A stretch of 58,648 bases of DNA from JBLHKT01 sp043101615 (GCA_043101615.1 JBICID010000102.1:1-58648); one strand, 5' to 3'. Positions 51,178 through 58,648 are shown, counted from the first letter of the stretch. The notes: a model not told the origin generated them from the sequence alone. Translations and numbers: made by a program.

Positions 51178-51231
51178 CCTTCTCCCCAAGGGGGGGCGGG
51201 GGAGAGGGTGGCCCGAAGGGCCGGATGAGGG
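51178..51231. repeat. REP-like palindromic element (CCCTCATCCGGCCC… type)
   Basis: Read on the minus strand, 51178-51231 gives CCCTCATCCGGCCCTTCGGG, then CCACCCTCTCCCC, a G/C tract and TTGGGGAGAAGG. It carries the palindromes GGCCCTTCGGGCC and CTCTCCCC…GGGGAGA. This layout matches a widespread intergenic palindromic repeat type of Gram-negative genomes. It lies between the 50244 gene and rpsI and is non-coding. Confidence 0.6.
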
Positions 51232-51322
51232 GGCGGCAGGATCGAGCAACGCAGACGAGCACCGAGCCCCCTCTTTCCGAGCCGCGGGCGTAAGCACGCG
51301 GCCCCCCGCCAACACCGCGCAC

Positions 51323-51354
51323 AAAAAACCGGCCCGGGCACACGCCCGAACCGG
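51323..51354 (-). terminator. Intrinsic terminator of the rplM-rpsI operon
   Basis: On the minus strand, 11-bp arms (51344-51354 and 51329-51339, with two G-T pairs), loop GTGT, then TTTTTT (51323-51328). Located 28 bp after the rpsI stop. Confidence 0.9.
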
Positions 51355-51381
51355 TGAAAAAGTCCTGCGTGTTCCGAAGCC

Positions 51382-51912
51382 TTAGCGCTTCGAGAACTGG
51401 AAGCGACGGCGGGCGCCCGGCTGGCCGTACTTCTTCCGCTCCACCTTGCGGGCGTCGCGGGTCAGGTAGCCGGCGTCGCGCAGCGCCTGCTCCAGCGTCG
51501 GGTCGTAGCCCACCAGGGCCCGCGAGATGCCGAGGCGCACCGCCTGGGCCTGCCCCATGTACCCGCCGCCGTGGGCCCGCACGATCACCTCGAGCTTGTC
51601 GCTCGTGTCGGTCAGCGTGAGCGGGGCGCGCGCGTCGTTGCGGTCACGCGGCTCGGAGAAGTACTCCTCCACCGTCTTGAACGCCTTCCGGGCCGTCTGG
51701 ATCTTCACCGATCCCTCCCCCTGCGCCGGACGGAGCCGGACCCGCGCCACCGCCGTCTTGCGACGCCCCGTCCCCCACCACCACCCGTGCTTGTCCGAGG
51801 GCTTGGGGTCCTGCATCGGGCGGGTCTGCTCGACGGTCTCCGAGGTCGGAGACACGTGGTCGCCCGAGATCTCGGGGTTCGTGATCGTGGTCGTCAGGGG
51901 CTGATCGCTCAT
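51382..51912 (-). CDS. rpsI: 30S ribosomal protein uS9 with N-terminal extension
   Basis: 176 residues. The conserved uS9 body starts at GTGRRKTAVARVRL (residue ~47) and ends with the P-site-contacting tail RRRFQFSKR. The first ~40 residues are an extra acidic/Thr-rich extension absent from the ~130-residue bacterial norm. ATG 51910-51912. Downstream of rplM (83-bp gap), the conserved L13-S9 operon order. Confidence 0.96.
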   Translation of the reverse strand: MSDQPLTTTITNPEISGDHVSPTSETVEQTRPMQDPKPSDKHGWWWGTGRRKTAVARVRLRPAQGEGSVKIQTARKAFKTVEEYFSEPRDRNDARAPLTLTDTSDKLEVIVRAHGGGYMGQAQAVRLGISRALVGYDPTLEQALRDAGYLTRDARKVERKKYGQPGARRRFQFSKR

Positions 51913-51995
51913 GGAGTCAATGTCCTTCGTGGGCCGCCGTCATCCACCTGGCCGGGCGACGCGCCGGGCCGGCTTCGGGCGGGGGAATGTCAATC

Positions 51996-52442
51996 TCAGA
52001 CCTTCAGTTCCACCGGGCTCACGCCCGCGTGCGGGTGCTCCGAGCCCGGGTACACCTTCAGCTTCTTGAGCATCTGACGACCCAGACGGTTCTTGGGCAG
52101 CATGCGCCGCACCGCCAGCTCGATCAGACGCTCCGGACGCTCCTCGCGCAGCTGCCCGTACGAGCGGAGCTTCAGACCCCCCGGGTACCCCGTGTACCGC
52201 TTCTCGAACTTCTGCTCCGCCTTCTTGCCCGTCAGCCCGACTTTCGTCGCGTTCGTGACGATCACGAAGTCCCCCGTGTCGACGTGCGGCGTGTACTCCG
52301 GGCGGTGCTTGCCCATCAGCACGACCGCCACCTCAGACGCCAGGCGACCCAGCGAGACGCCCTCCGCGTCCACGATCCGCCACTCACGGGCGACATCACC
52401 GGGCTTGGCGGTAAAAGTCTGACGGCGAAGATGCGTGGGCAT
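51996..52442 (-). CDS. rplM: 50S ribosomal protein uL13
   Basis: 148 residues from ATG 52440-52442. Recognised by REWRIVDAEGVSLGRLASEV, HVDTGDFVIVTNA, KKAEQKFEKRYTGYPGGLK and the C-terminal RQMLKKLKVYPGSEHPHAG. An early assembly protein of the large subunit. First gene of rplM-rpsI; the operon promoter should lie in 52443-52702, which otherwise shows no gene. Confidence 0.97.
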   Translation of the reverse strand: MPTHLRRQTFTAKPGDVAREWRIVDAEGVSLGRLASEVAVVLMGKHRPEYTPHVDTGDFVIVTNATKVGLTGKKAEQKFEKRYTGYPGGLKLRSYGQLREERPERLIELAVRRMLPKNRLGRQMLKKLKVYPGSEHPHAGVSPVELKV

Positions 52443-52702
52443 GGCGACCTCCGGCTTGCGCCCGGGAAAAACGCGACGGCGACAGGCCGAGCGTCCCCGG
52501 GGGGATCAGTGAACACGCCGCCTTCCGGGCGGGGCGGGCCGCGAAACTCAGTCCGCGGCAGGGTTTGGGACGATTCCCGAGAGCGAGTCCCGGGCCCCAA
52601 CACTAGCCCACGCGCCGCCCCAGTCAAGAAAAAGCTCCGACGCCCGACCCCCAACAACCACTCCCGGCCCCCCGCGGGTGGCCGCACGCCTCCCAACAGC
52701 CG

Positions 52703-54328
52703 ATGATCCCCCCGATGCACCCCTCCGACCAGACACCCCCAAGCCGCCCCGACGCCGACCGCCACCGGGACGCCGGCTCACCGGGGTCACACACGACGGG
52801 CGCCGCGATCGGGCACACCCTGCCCAGCCCGTTCGAGGAGGACGCGCCCACCCCGGACCCCGGAACGCCCGCCTCCCGCCTCGTCGCCCTCGTCGCAGCC
52901 ACCCTCCTCGCTGTCGCCGCCATCGTCTGGCAGCACCTGCCCGAGGACACGCGACTCCGCTCGCTCGGCCTGACCCCGCCCCCACCGAGCCAGACCGGAC
53001 CGGTCATCCCGCTGCTCGAGCCCACCTCCATCTACGGACGCATGGCCGTCAAGCTCGGCCCGATCTTCGCCTCCGACCCCACCGCCCCCGCCCAGTTCAC
53101 CGAGATGATGGACAGCGCCGCCTTCACCGTCGAGGACCGCGTCGCGGGCGCCGTCGTGCTCGGCGAGCTCAAGACCCCCCGGGACGCGGCCGACGCCCTG
53201 CGCGACCTCCGCGCCGAGGTCGAGACCGCCGGCGCGAGCCCCCCCGACGACGACCCGCAGGGCCTCCCGGGCGCGATCAGCACCCGAGACGAGATCCTGC
53301 GCGACCTCGACGACTTCCGCACCGTCTACGTCGCCGGGTCCGACGCGCTGGACCCCCAGGCCGCCTCCCGCCTCCGCACCCGCTACGCCTTCTTCGCCGA
53401 GGTCGCACTCACACACGACGCCCCGGAGGGCACCCCAGAGCGGCGCGAGCCCCGCTCCGGCGGAGCCGTCATCCTCGTCGGCATGCTCGCCTTCGCCGCC
53501 CTCGCCTTCTTCGCCTTCGTCGCAGGGTGCGTGCTGCTCGTGCTCGGCCTGCTCCGCTACGTCCCGAAGCGCGAGGTCCCCAGCTTCGTCCCGCCCGCGC
53601 CGGGCGGCAGCGTCATGCTCGAGACCTACGCCCTCTTCGTCGGCGGCTTCGTCCTGGTCTCCACCGTCGGCACCGTCCTGTCGGTCAAGAAGCCAGAGCT
53701 CGCCGTGATCGCGCTCCCCCTCCAGTTCGCCCTGATGGGCGTCGTCGCGTGGCCCCTGCTCCGCGGGATGAAGCCCGCAGCGTGGCGCCGCGCGATGGGC
53801 CTCACCGCCGGCGCACCCGGGCCCGTCGGCGTGCTCAAGGAGATCGGCTTCGGCTTCCTGGCCTACCTCGCCGCCATCCCCGTCTTCGTCGCCGGCATCA
53901 TCGTCACGCTCGTCCTCCTCTTCGCCTCCGAGCTGCTCCGGGGCCCCGGAGACGGCCCCGTGGAGCCCCCCAGCAACCCCATCGTCGACATGGTCGCCTC
54001 CGGCGACTGGCTCGTGATCGCCCTGCTCGCCGTCATGGCCACGATCTGGGCCCCCATCACCGAAGAACTCGTCTTCCGCGGCGCCCTGTACAGGCACGTC
54101 CGAGCACGCCTCCACTGGACCCTCGCCGCACTCCTCACCACCTGCCTCTTCGCCTTCATGCACGGCTACCCGTTCATCATGATGACCCCCCTGCTCGCGC
54201 TGGGCGTCATGTTCGCGATCATGCGCGAGATCCGAGGCTCCGTCATCGCCGCCATCACCGCCCACTTCATCCACAACGCCACCCTCATCACCGTGATGGT
54301 CGTCGTCATCCGACCCATGCTCAGCTGA
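52703..54328 (+). CDS. CPBP-family intramembrane metalloprotease
   Basis: 541 residues from ATG 52703 (a second ATG at 52715 is possible). N-terminal polar part, one helix (~58-78), a soluble lumenal or periplasmic region (~85-250), then about seven transmembrane helices. The C-terminal CPBP (Abi/Rce1-like) core shows ITEELVFRGAL (EExxxR), FAFMHGY (FxxxH) and AHFIHN (HxxxN), the metal-binding motifs. Likely a membrane protease; substrate unknown. The N-terminal extension is unusually long for this family. Divergent from rplM. Confidence 0.9.
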   Translation: MIPPMHPSDQTPPSRPDADRHRDAGSPGSHTTGAAIGHTLPSPFEEDAPTPDPGTPASRLVALVAATLLAVAAIVWQHLPEDTRLRSLGLTPPPPSQTGPVIPLLEPTSIYGRMAVKLGPIFASDPTAPAQFTEMMDSAAFTVEDRVAGAVVLGELKTPRDAADALRDLRAEVETAGASPPDDDPQGLPGAISTRDEILRDLDDFRTVYVAGSDALDPQAASRLRTRYAFFAEVALTHDAPEGTPERREPRSGGAVILVGMLAFAALAFFAFVAGCVLLVLGLLRYVPKREVPSFVPPAPGGSVMLETYALFVGGFVLVSTVGTVLSVKKPELAVIALPLQFALMGVVAWPLLRGMKPAAWRRAMGLTAGAPGPVGVLKEIGFGFLAYLAAIPVFVAGIIVTLVLLFASELLRGPGDGPVEPPSNPIVDMVASGDWLVIALLAVMATIWAPITEELVFRGALYRHVRARLHWTLAALLTTCLFAFMHGYPFIMMTPLLALGVMFAIMREIRGSVIAAITAHFIHNATLITVMVVVIRPMLS

Positions 54329-54356
54329 TTCCCACACGGGCCCCCGACGCAAGTCC

Positions 54357-54400
54357 GGGGACCCGAGAACCTCGGCATACGCGATTGTGCTCGGGTCCCC
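54357..54400. repeat. Inverted repeat downstream of the CPBP gene
   Basis: Perfect 11-bp arms GGGGACCCGAG (54357-54367) and CTCGGGTCCCC (54390-54400) with a 22-base loop. Adjacent to the larger inverted repeat at 54441-54522. Confidence 0.6.
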
Positions 54401-54440
54401 TCACTCACGCGAGGGGCTCGTCAATCACGACCATTGGATG

Positions 54441-54522
54441 ACTAGCCCCGAGCGCAAGCGAGGGGGTTCTTTCGTTGGAATCACCATGAACGAGAACCCC
54501 CTCGCTCGCGCTCGGGGCTAGT
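54441..54522. repeat. Long near-perfect inverted repeat overlapping the gatA stop codon
   Basis: Arms of about 34 bp (54441-54476 and 54489-54522) begin ACTAGCCCCGAGCGC and pair with one mismatch and a two-base bulge around a 12-base loop. The right arm contains the gatA stop (54518-54520). A related start, ACTAGCCC…GGGGCT, recurs at 58164-58191, suggesting a dispersed element. Confidence 0.8.
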
Positions 54523-56011
54523 TGCCGACCGCCACCCGCTTCTCCACCCCAAGCACGCGCTCCGCCAGGCTCGCGAGCCGCAACAACGACCGCTCCGCAA
54601 ACGCCGGCCCCACGAGCTGGACGCCCACGGGGAGCCCGCCGCCCTCCTCCCGGCCGGGGGTGAACCCCGCCGGCACCGTCACACCCGGCAGCCCCGCCAG
54701 GTTCGCCCCCACCGTGAACACGTCCTCGTAGTACAGCGCCAGCGGGTCGTCCGCGTTGACCTTCTCCCCGATCCCGAACGCCGGCGACGGGCACGCCGGG
54801 CTCAGCACCGCGTCGAACCCCCGGGCGAACACCGCGTCGTACCCCGCCTTGATCACGCGCCGCGCCTTGAGGGCCGTGTTGTAGTACGCGTCGTAGTACC
54901 CGCTGGAGAGCACGTGCGTCCCCAGCAGGATCCGGCGCTGCACCTCCGGCCCGAACCCCTCCGAACGCGACTTCACGTACACGTCCTCCAGCGCCCGCCC
55001 ATCGGCCCGGCGCCCGTACCGGATCCCGTCGAACCGGGCCAGGTTCGAGCTCGCCTCGGCCGTCGCGACGAGGTAGTACGCCGCGATCCCTGCCTCGGTG
55101 TGCGCCAGATCCACCTCCTCGACCCGCACCCCCGCCCCCTCCAGCGCCTGCACCGCCCGCTCGAACACCGCCAGCGTCCGCGAGTCCACCCCCGCCCCAC
55201 GCGCCTGACGCGGCACCGCCACCCGGGCCTGCTTCGGAGCCTCCCCGAGACTCCCCATCAGGTCCGACGGCACCGCACTCTCCGAACTCGTCGAGTCCTT
55301 CGGATCGAACCCCGCCATCACCGCAAACGCCAACGCCGCGTCCTCCACCGAGCGCGTCATCGGCCCGATCTGGTCCAGGCTCGACGCGAACGCCACCAGT
55401 CCCCAGCGGCTGATCCGCCCGTACGTCGGCTTGAATCCCACGATCCCGCACAGGCTCGCCGGCTGCCGGATCGAACCGCCCGTGTCGCTCCCCAGCGCCA
55501 GCGGCACGACCCCCGCCGCGACCGCGCTCGCGCTCCCACCGCTCGACCCGCCCGGCACGCGCGTCTGGTCCCACGGGTTGCGGCACGCCCCGAACGCCGA
55601 GTGCTCGCAGCTCGACCCCATCGCGAACTCGTCCAGGTTCGTCTTGCCGATCACGACCGCCCCCGCGTCCTCCAGCCGCCGGGCCGCGGTCGCGCTAAAC
55701 GGGCTCTCGTAGTGCTCCAGGAACCGGCTCGCGCACGTCGTCCGCCCACGGTCCAGGCAGATGTTGTCCTTCAGCGCGATCGGCACCCCCGCCAGCGCCC
55801 CCACGTCCTCCCCACGCGCGACCCGCTCGTCGATCTCACGCGCCCGCGCCATCGCGTCCTCATCGAACAGGCTCACAAACGCGTTGAGCCCCTCCGAAGC
55901 GTGCGCCCGCTCCAACGCCCGCTTCACCAACTCCGCGCTGCCGACCTCCTTCGAGGCCACCAACCGAGCCGACTCCGCAACACCCGCAAAGTCATCGTGA
56001 GAGGCGGTCAT
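54518..56011 (-). CDS. gatA: Asp-tRNA(Asn)/Glu-tRNA(Gln) amidotransferase subunit A
   Basis: 497 residues from ATG 56009-56011. Amidase signature with the Ser-cis-Ser-Lys triad: Lys81 (PIALKDN), Ser156 (GGSSGGS) and Ser180 (GSDTGGSIRQP). It generates ammonia from glutamine for transamidation of mischarged tRNA, with GatB and GatC. The start overlaps the gatC stop (ATGA). gatB is not in the window. Confidence 0.96.
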   Translation of the reverse strand: MTASHDDFAGVAESARLVASKEVGSAELVKRALERAHASEGLNAFVSLFDEDAMARAREIDERVARGEDVGALAGVPIALKDNICLDRGRTTCASRFLEHYESPFSATAARRLEDAGAVVIGKTNLDEFAMGSSCEHSAFGACRNPWDQTRVPGGSSGGSASAVAAGVVPLALGSDTGGSIRQPASLCGIVGFKPTYGRISRWGLVAFASSLDQIGPMTRSVEDAALAFAVMAGFDPKDSTSSESAVPSDLMGSLGEAPKQARVAVPRQARGAGVDSRTLAVFERAVQALEGAGVRVEEVDLAHTEAGIAAYYLVATAEASSNLARFDGIRYGRRADGRALEDVYVKSRSEGFGPEVQRRILLGTHVLSSGYYDAYYNTALKARRVIKAGYDAVFARGFDAVLSPACPSPAFGIGEKVNADDPLALYYEDVFTVGANLAGLPGVTVPAGFTPGREEGGGLPVGVQLVGPAFAERSLLRLASLAERVLGVEKRVAVGN

Positions 56012-56316
56012 GCTCCACCCCCATCACCCAACACACGCGGCACCCGGAGAAACGGCTCCAGCCCGTCCGGCGCCAGCCCCATCACCGTCTCGTTCGAGAA
56101 CGCCTCCCCCGGCTCGTCCGCGTCCAGCCGGTTCGACTGATCCCCCACGTGCGCCATCGGCTCGACCCCATCCAGGTCCAACCCCTGCAACCGCTCGGCA
56201 TACCCCAATATCGCCGACAGATCCCGCCCCACCCGCTCCAGTTCCCCCTCCGGCACCTCCAGGCGCGCGAGCCGCGCGATCTTCTTCACGTCCTCAGGAG
56301 TCAGGGCATCGCTCAT
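56008..56316 (-). CDS. gatC: Asp-tRNA(Asn)/Glu-tRNA(Gln) amidotransferase subunit C
   Basis: 102 residues from ATG 56314-56316 (MSDALTPEDVKKIARLARLE), the usual GatC start; longer in-frame extensions are unlike the family. The remainder shows ILGYAERLQGLDLDGVEP and the C-terminal FLRVPRVL. A small belt protein stabilising GatA-GatB. Overlaps gatA by four bases. Confidence 0.95.
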   Translation of the reverse strand: MSDALTPEDVKKIARLARLEVPEGELERVGRDLSAILGYAERLQGLDLDGVEPMAHVGDQSNRLDADEPGEAFSNETVMGLAPDGLEPFLRVPRVLGDGGGA

Positions 56317-56317
56317 G

Positions 56318-56334
56318 TCCGGATCGTATCCGGA
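56318..56334 (-). promoter_or_regulatory. Short inverted repeat just before the gatC start
   Basis: TCCGGAT (56318-56324), CGT, ATCCGGA (56328-56334): perfect 7-bp arms abutting the gatC ATG, able to fold in the leader and cover the start. Could be chance. Confidence 0.3.
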
Positions 56335-56349
56335 ACACACCGCGCAGCA

Positions 56350-57063
56350 ATGCGAATGCCATTCACAGTGAAGCGCCCGCCATTCAACGAGGTCGTCGTA
56401 CTGCTTGCGATTGCCTGCCTGCTGTGTCTGATTCTGTTGCCCCCGATGTTGCCGGGCACCAGCCGGCGTCCTTACCTGTTTGAAGTAGACCTGACCCAAT
56501 CCGAGCCCGTGATCGTCGAGATGGACCGCTCCGACCCGCGCCGAGATCTACCTGACGGCGTGTTCAGGATTGCTGTTCGGGGCGGGGAGTATTACCAGGA
56601 TGGTCTGTTTGGTCCTCTCTGGCAACGGCATGGCGTCTACATCTCGATCTACCTATCCGATGGCGAGTCGCTCCGAGTGCGGTCAGCGATACAGGCTCAA
56701 GAACTGGCCACTTCGCACCCCCTCCCTGCGGCAGCGCTCGAATCACTCGAGCGCCACTTCGTCGACGAATCGCGATCTGAATTCCTGGCCGACGGTTCGC
56801 TGCACTTCGAACCCTGGAGACCGTATTGGCCCGGCTGGATATTCCATCTCGTCATGTTCCTGCTCCCGCTGATCGGTTTGTACTGGAGCATTCTGCTTGT
56901 GCGGGAAAGCGTCGGTTTCGTATCTCGCTATCGCGCCCGCCGAATTCAGCGCCACGGACCCGCCTGCGCCTCCTGCGGGTATTCCCTAAATGGCCTTCCA
57001 CAAGAGCAAGACACTGATCCGGTCTGCCCCGAGTGCGGCGGTTCAATAACCCATCCTGCCTGA
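56350..57063 (+). CDS. Membrane protein with C-terminal CxxCGY…CPECG zinc ribbon
   Basis: 237 residues from ATG 56350 (or 56356). Transmembrane helices at ~12-33 and ~170-192. Between them is a mainly beta, extracytoplasmic domain of about 135 residues. The C-terminal tail carries CASCGYSLNGLP…CPECGG, a four-Cys zinc ribbon typical of small planctomycete membrane proteins of unknown function. The base composition is visibly lower in GC than its neighbours, with more A/T-ending codons. Divergent from gatC (33 bp apart). Confidence 0.8.
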   Translation: MRMPFTVKRPPFNEVVVLLAIACLLCLILLPPMLPGTSRRPYLFEVDLTQSEPVIVEMDRSDPRRDLPDGVFRIAVRGGEYYQDGLFGPLWQRHGVYISIYLSDGESLRVRSAIQAQELATSHPLPAAALESLERHFVDESRSEFLADGSLHFEPWRPYWPGWIFHLVMFLLPLIGLYWSILLVRESVGFVSRYRARRIQRHGPACASCGYSLNGLPQEQDTDPVCPECGGSITHPA

Positions 57064-57216
57064 CCCGAACTTCGCGTCTTCGCCCCCCTTCGCGCCTTCG
57101 CGTACCGGCCTTCCTTCTCCCTCTCCGCGCCCTCCGCTCTCCTCCGCCCCTCCGCGTACCCGCCTTTTCCCCCCTCCCCCTCAACCCAAACCGGGTGTGG
57201 TCCGATACCCCCCTCC
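57064..57216. repeat. Pyrimidine-rich degenerate tandem repeat between two membrane protein genes
   Basis: On the minus strand 57070-57180 reads as imperfect 7-9 base units such as GCGAAGG, GCGCGAAG, GCGGAGG and GCGGAGAG. It resembles the widespread '(A)CGCGGAGG/ACGCGAAGG' intergenic repeats of planctomycetes and cyanobacteria. No coding capacity. Confidence 0.5.
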
Positions 57217-57975
57217 ATGGGATGGACCGACACCAAGCCGTTCTCGCCCGCCGGACAGCTCCGGCTCGTCGCCGCGATGTCCGCGGCCGTATTCATCGGC
57301 TGCGCCCACCTCGTCTGGAACCAGTCCTCCCTCCTCACCGCGATCCGCGGCGACGCCCCCCTCACCACCGCCCTCGCCCCCAGCGGCCCCGTCCCCACAC
57401 CAGGCGAGCCCCAGGCCTCCGACGACACCCAGGGCATCGACTTCGCCTCCCTGTCCGCCCCCAACCTCTGGCTGTACGAGGACGCCGCCAACCCGAGCGG
57501 CTGGTCGCTGCACTTCGAGGACCCCGAGCTCGAGCCCGACGCCTACCCCGACGGCGCCCGCACCATGGGCCCCTTCCGCGCCACCATCTGGACCACGCCG
57601 CGCATGGGCGTGTGGGCCTCCACCACCCACGACCTCGACCACGCCTTCTACTGGTTCGGCGACACCACGCACGCCCTGACCATACCGCAGATCCGCAACC
57701 TGATCGCCGACAACTGGACCACCGGCGGCCCCGCCGCGCTGCGAGCCTTCCGCCAGGGCACCCACGCACGCACAGACGAAGCCCCCGGCCTCGAAACCAG
57801 CACCGCGATCAACCCGATCGGCTGGCTGATCAACGCCGCGTCCGTCGGAGCCCTGCTCACCACGTGCGGCCTGCTCCTCGCGTCGTTCCTCATTGCCCGG
57901 CGCCCGAAGCAGAACGCGGCGGACACTGCTACAACCGAAGCGACGACGACCGCCCCCACCCGCGCCGCGGCGTGA
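57217..57975 (+). CDS. Two-helix membrane protein of unknown function
   Basis: 252 residues from ATG 57217. One helix near the N-terminus (~14-34) and one near the C-terminus (~205-228) flank an extracytoplasmic domain of about 165 residues with SGWSLHFEDPELEPD and WTTPRMGVWASTTHDLDHAFYW-like strands. The tail is Ala/Thr-rich. The same N-helix/domain/C-helix layout as 56350-57063, but no zinc ribbon. No family recognised. Confidence 0.8.
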   Translation: MGWTDTKPFSPAGQLRLVAAMSAAVFIGCAHLVWNQSSLLTAIRGDAPLTTALAPSGPVPTPGEPQASDDTQGIDFASLSAPNLWLYEDAANPSGWSLHFEDPELEPDAYPDGARTMGPFRATIWTTPRMGVWASTTHDLDHAFYWFGDTTHALTIPQIRNLIADNWTTGGPAALRAFRQGTHARTDEAPGLETSTAINPIGWLINAASVGALLTTCGLLLASFLIARRPKQNAADTATTEATTTAPTRAAA

Positions 57976-57983
57976 AAAATCCT

Positions 57984-58191
57984 CCCCCGTCACCGACGGG
58001 GGAGGTGTCGCCGTAGGCGACGGAGGGGGTAAAGAGCCCGGTTCCCGCCTTCGACCCGAAGGGCGAAGGCGGATTCCCCAACGCCCACTGCGACCTCCCC
58101 AACACCTGCTTCGCGCTGCGCGTCGAAGCAGGGCACTGCCAAAGCACGATCACACACAAGAACTAGCCCTTTGCGTCAGCAAAGGGGCTCG
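57984..58191. repeat. Cluster of four palindromic units
   Basis: 57984-58031 is CCTCCCCCGTCACCGACGGG-type, with GGTGTCGCCGTAGGCGACGG following: two nested palindromes in a well-known intergenic repeat layout. 58047-58075 has CCGCCTTCG…CGAAGGCGG. About 58108-58133 has CTGCTTCG…CGAAGCAG. 58164-58191 has ACTAGCCC…TTGCGTCAGCAA…GGGGCT. They fill the whole gene-free stretch before the last gene. Confidence 0.6.
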
Positions 58192-58207
58192 GTCTTCTCG
58201 CGACCCC

Positions 58208-58630
58208 CTACTTCCCCTCCCCCTCCGCACCCTCCACCCCATCCCCGCGCGTCACCCGCTCAATCGCCCTGTTCGCGATCTGCGCAATCAACGCCAGCAC
58301 AAACACCGTCAGCACGATCCCGCCCCACAGCAGCCACACCGGCTTCTCCGGATCCTCGTCCCAACCGTTCACCTGCGTCCCCAGCCACACCACCACCGCC
58401 GTGCGAGGCAGCATCCCCACCATCGTCCCCACCACGTAGATCCACAGCGGCACCTCGACGCTCGTCAGCACCAGGTTCGTCAGCGCGAACGGCGAGTTGG
58501 GCGGCACACGCACCAGCGTCACCAGCCCCAGCGTCTTCAGCGGCCCCCCCCCAACAAGAGCGTCTCGGACTGCCAACGCCTTGGTGTGACGCTCGATCTC
58601 CGCCTCCACCTTGTGCCGCGCCACCAGGCG
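58208..58630 (-). CDS. TVP38/TMEM64 (SNARE-associated/DedA-like) membrane protein, 5' end missing
   Basis: The final 141 codons of a TVP38/TMEM64-family protein are present, with the signature RVPPNSPFALTNLVLTSVEV…YVVGTMVGMLPRTAVVVWLG. Two hydrophobic helices follow, then an acidic tail. Family members are ~220-250 residues, so roughly the first 90 are absent. An apparent start at 58643-58645 is false: codons above 58630 (M-L-F-R-S) come from sequencing-adapter bases. The family are integral membrane proteins with proposed roles in lipid scrambling or transport. Confidence 0.9.
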   Translation of the reverse strand, partial: RLVARHKVEAEIERHTKALAVRDALVGGGPLKTLGLVTLVRVPPNSPFALTNLVLTSVEVPLWIYVVGTMVGMLPRTAVVVWLGTQVNGWDEDPEKPVWLLWGGIVLTVFVLALIAQIANRAIERVTRGDGVEGAEGEGK

Positions 58631-58648
58631 AGATCGGAAGAGCACACG
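58631..58648. other. Residual Illumina TruSeq adapter (assembly artefact)
   Basis: The terminal 18 bases AGATCGGAAGAGCACACG are identical to the first 18 bases of the TruSeq read-1 adapter. They are not genomic and should be trimmed. They create a false start codon for the last gene. Confidence 0.97.

Noticed and set aside
1..58648. CRISPR arrays, insertion sequences, tRNA or rRNA genes
   Set aside because: No regularly spaced identical short repeats, no transposase-like protein, and no cloverleaf or rRNA-like stretches were noticed on reading. A covariance-model scan was not possible.

Overview
The window looks like one end-to-end piece of a Planctomycetota chromosome, most likely class Phycisphaerae. 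The reasons are high GC, a dense family of secreted proteins ending in a duplicated 'GC-type' dockerin module (CPAD…DNGDIGAF…FLAGC), Gram-negative outer-membrane genes (bamA, ompH/skp, lpxD, lpxC), and small CxxCGY…CPECG zinc-ribbon membrane proteins. The last 18 bases match the start of the Illumina TruSeq adapter, and the first base cuts a gene inside a dockerin repeat. The window is therefore probably a whole short-read contig, and both terminal genes are incomplete for assembly reasons.

Layout. About 1-41100 is a secretome island. Fifteen genes encode a signal peptide, an extracellular module and a dockerin. The modules are: a caspase-like DUF6345 protein, two bacterial-tandem-repeat (polyglycine-hydrolase-like) proteins, two M1 aminopeptidases, a DUF6259 putative glycosidase, an endonuclease/exonuclease/phosphatase protein, a YVTN propeller fused to a di-heme cytochrome, a five-heme cytochrome c, a Cys-rich protein, an adhesin-like repeat protein, two propeller-like proteins, a golvesin/amidase protein and a reprolysin-type metalloprotease with a beta-helix. 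Interspersed are a pullulanase lipoprotein, two small membrane proteins, a small lipoprotein, dihydrolipoyl dehydrogenase (lpdA) and a two-gene tail-collar cassette. Most island genes left of 29.1 kb are on the minus strand. All from lpdA to 41.1 kb are on the plus strand. No cohesin or scaffoldin is recognisable, so the docking partner must lie elsewhere.

About 41.2-58.6 kb is mostly housekeeping: transketolase (minus), dnaN (plus), the bamA-skp-lpxD-lpxC outer-membrane/lipid A operon, the rplM-rpsI ribosomal operon (minus), a CPBP membrane protease, gatC-gatA (minus), two small membrane proteins and a truncated TVP38/TMEM64 protein. Several intergenic regions here hold REP-like palindromes.

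Interpretation. The island reads as a modular extracellular toolkit of peptidases, glycan-active enzymes, a nuclease-like protein, adhesins and redox haemoproteins. They share one calcium-binding tag flanked by two cysteines and presumably attach to the same unknown surface or scaffold partner. The most unusual elements are the dockerin-tagged multihaem cytochromes, an active/inactive pair of serine-hydrolase paralogues, a caspase-fold candidate, and a dockerin reduced to one repeat.
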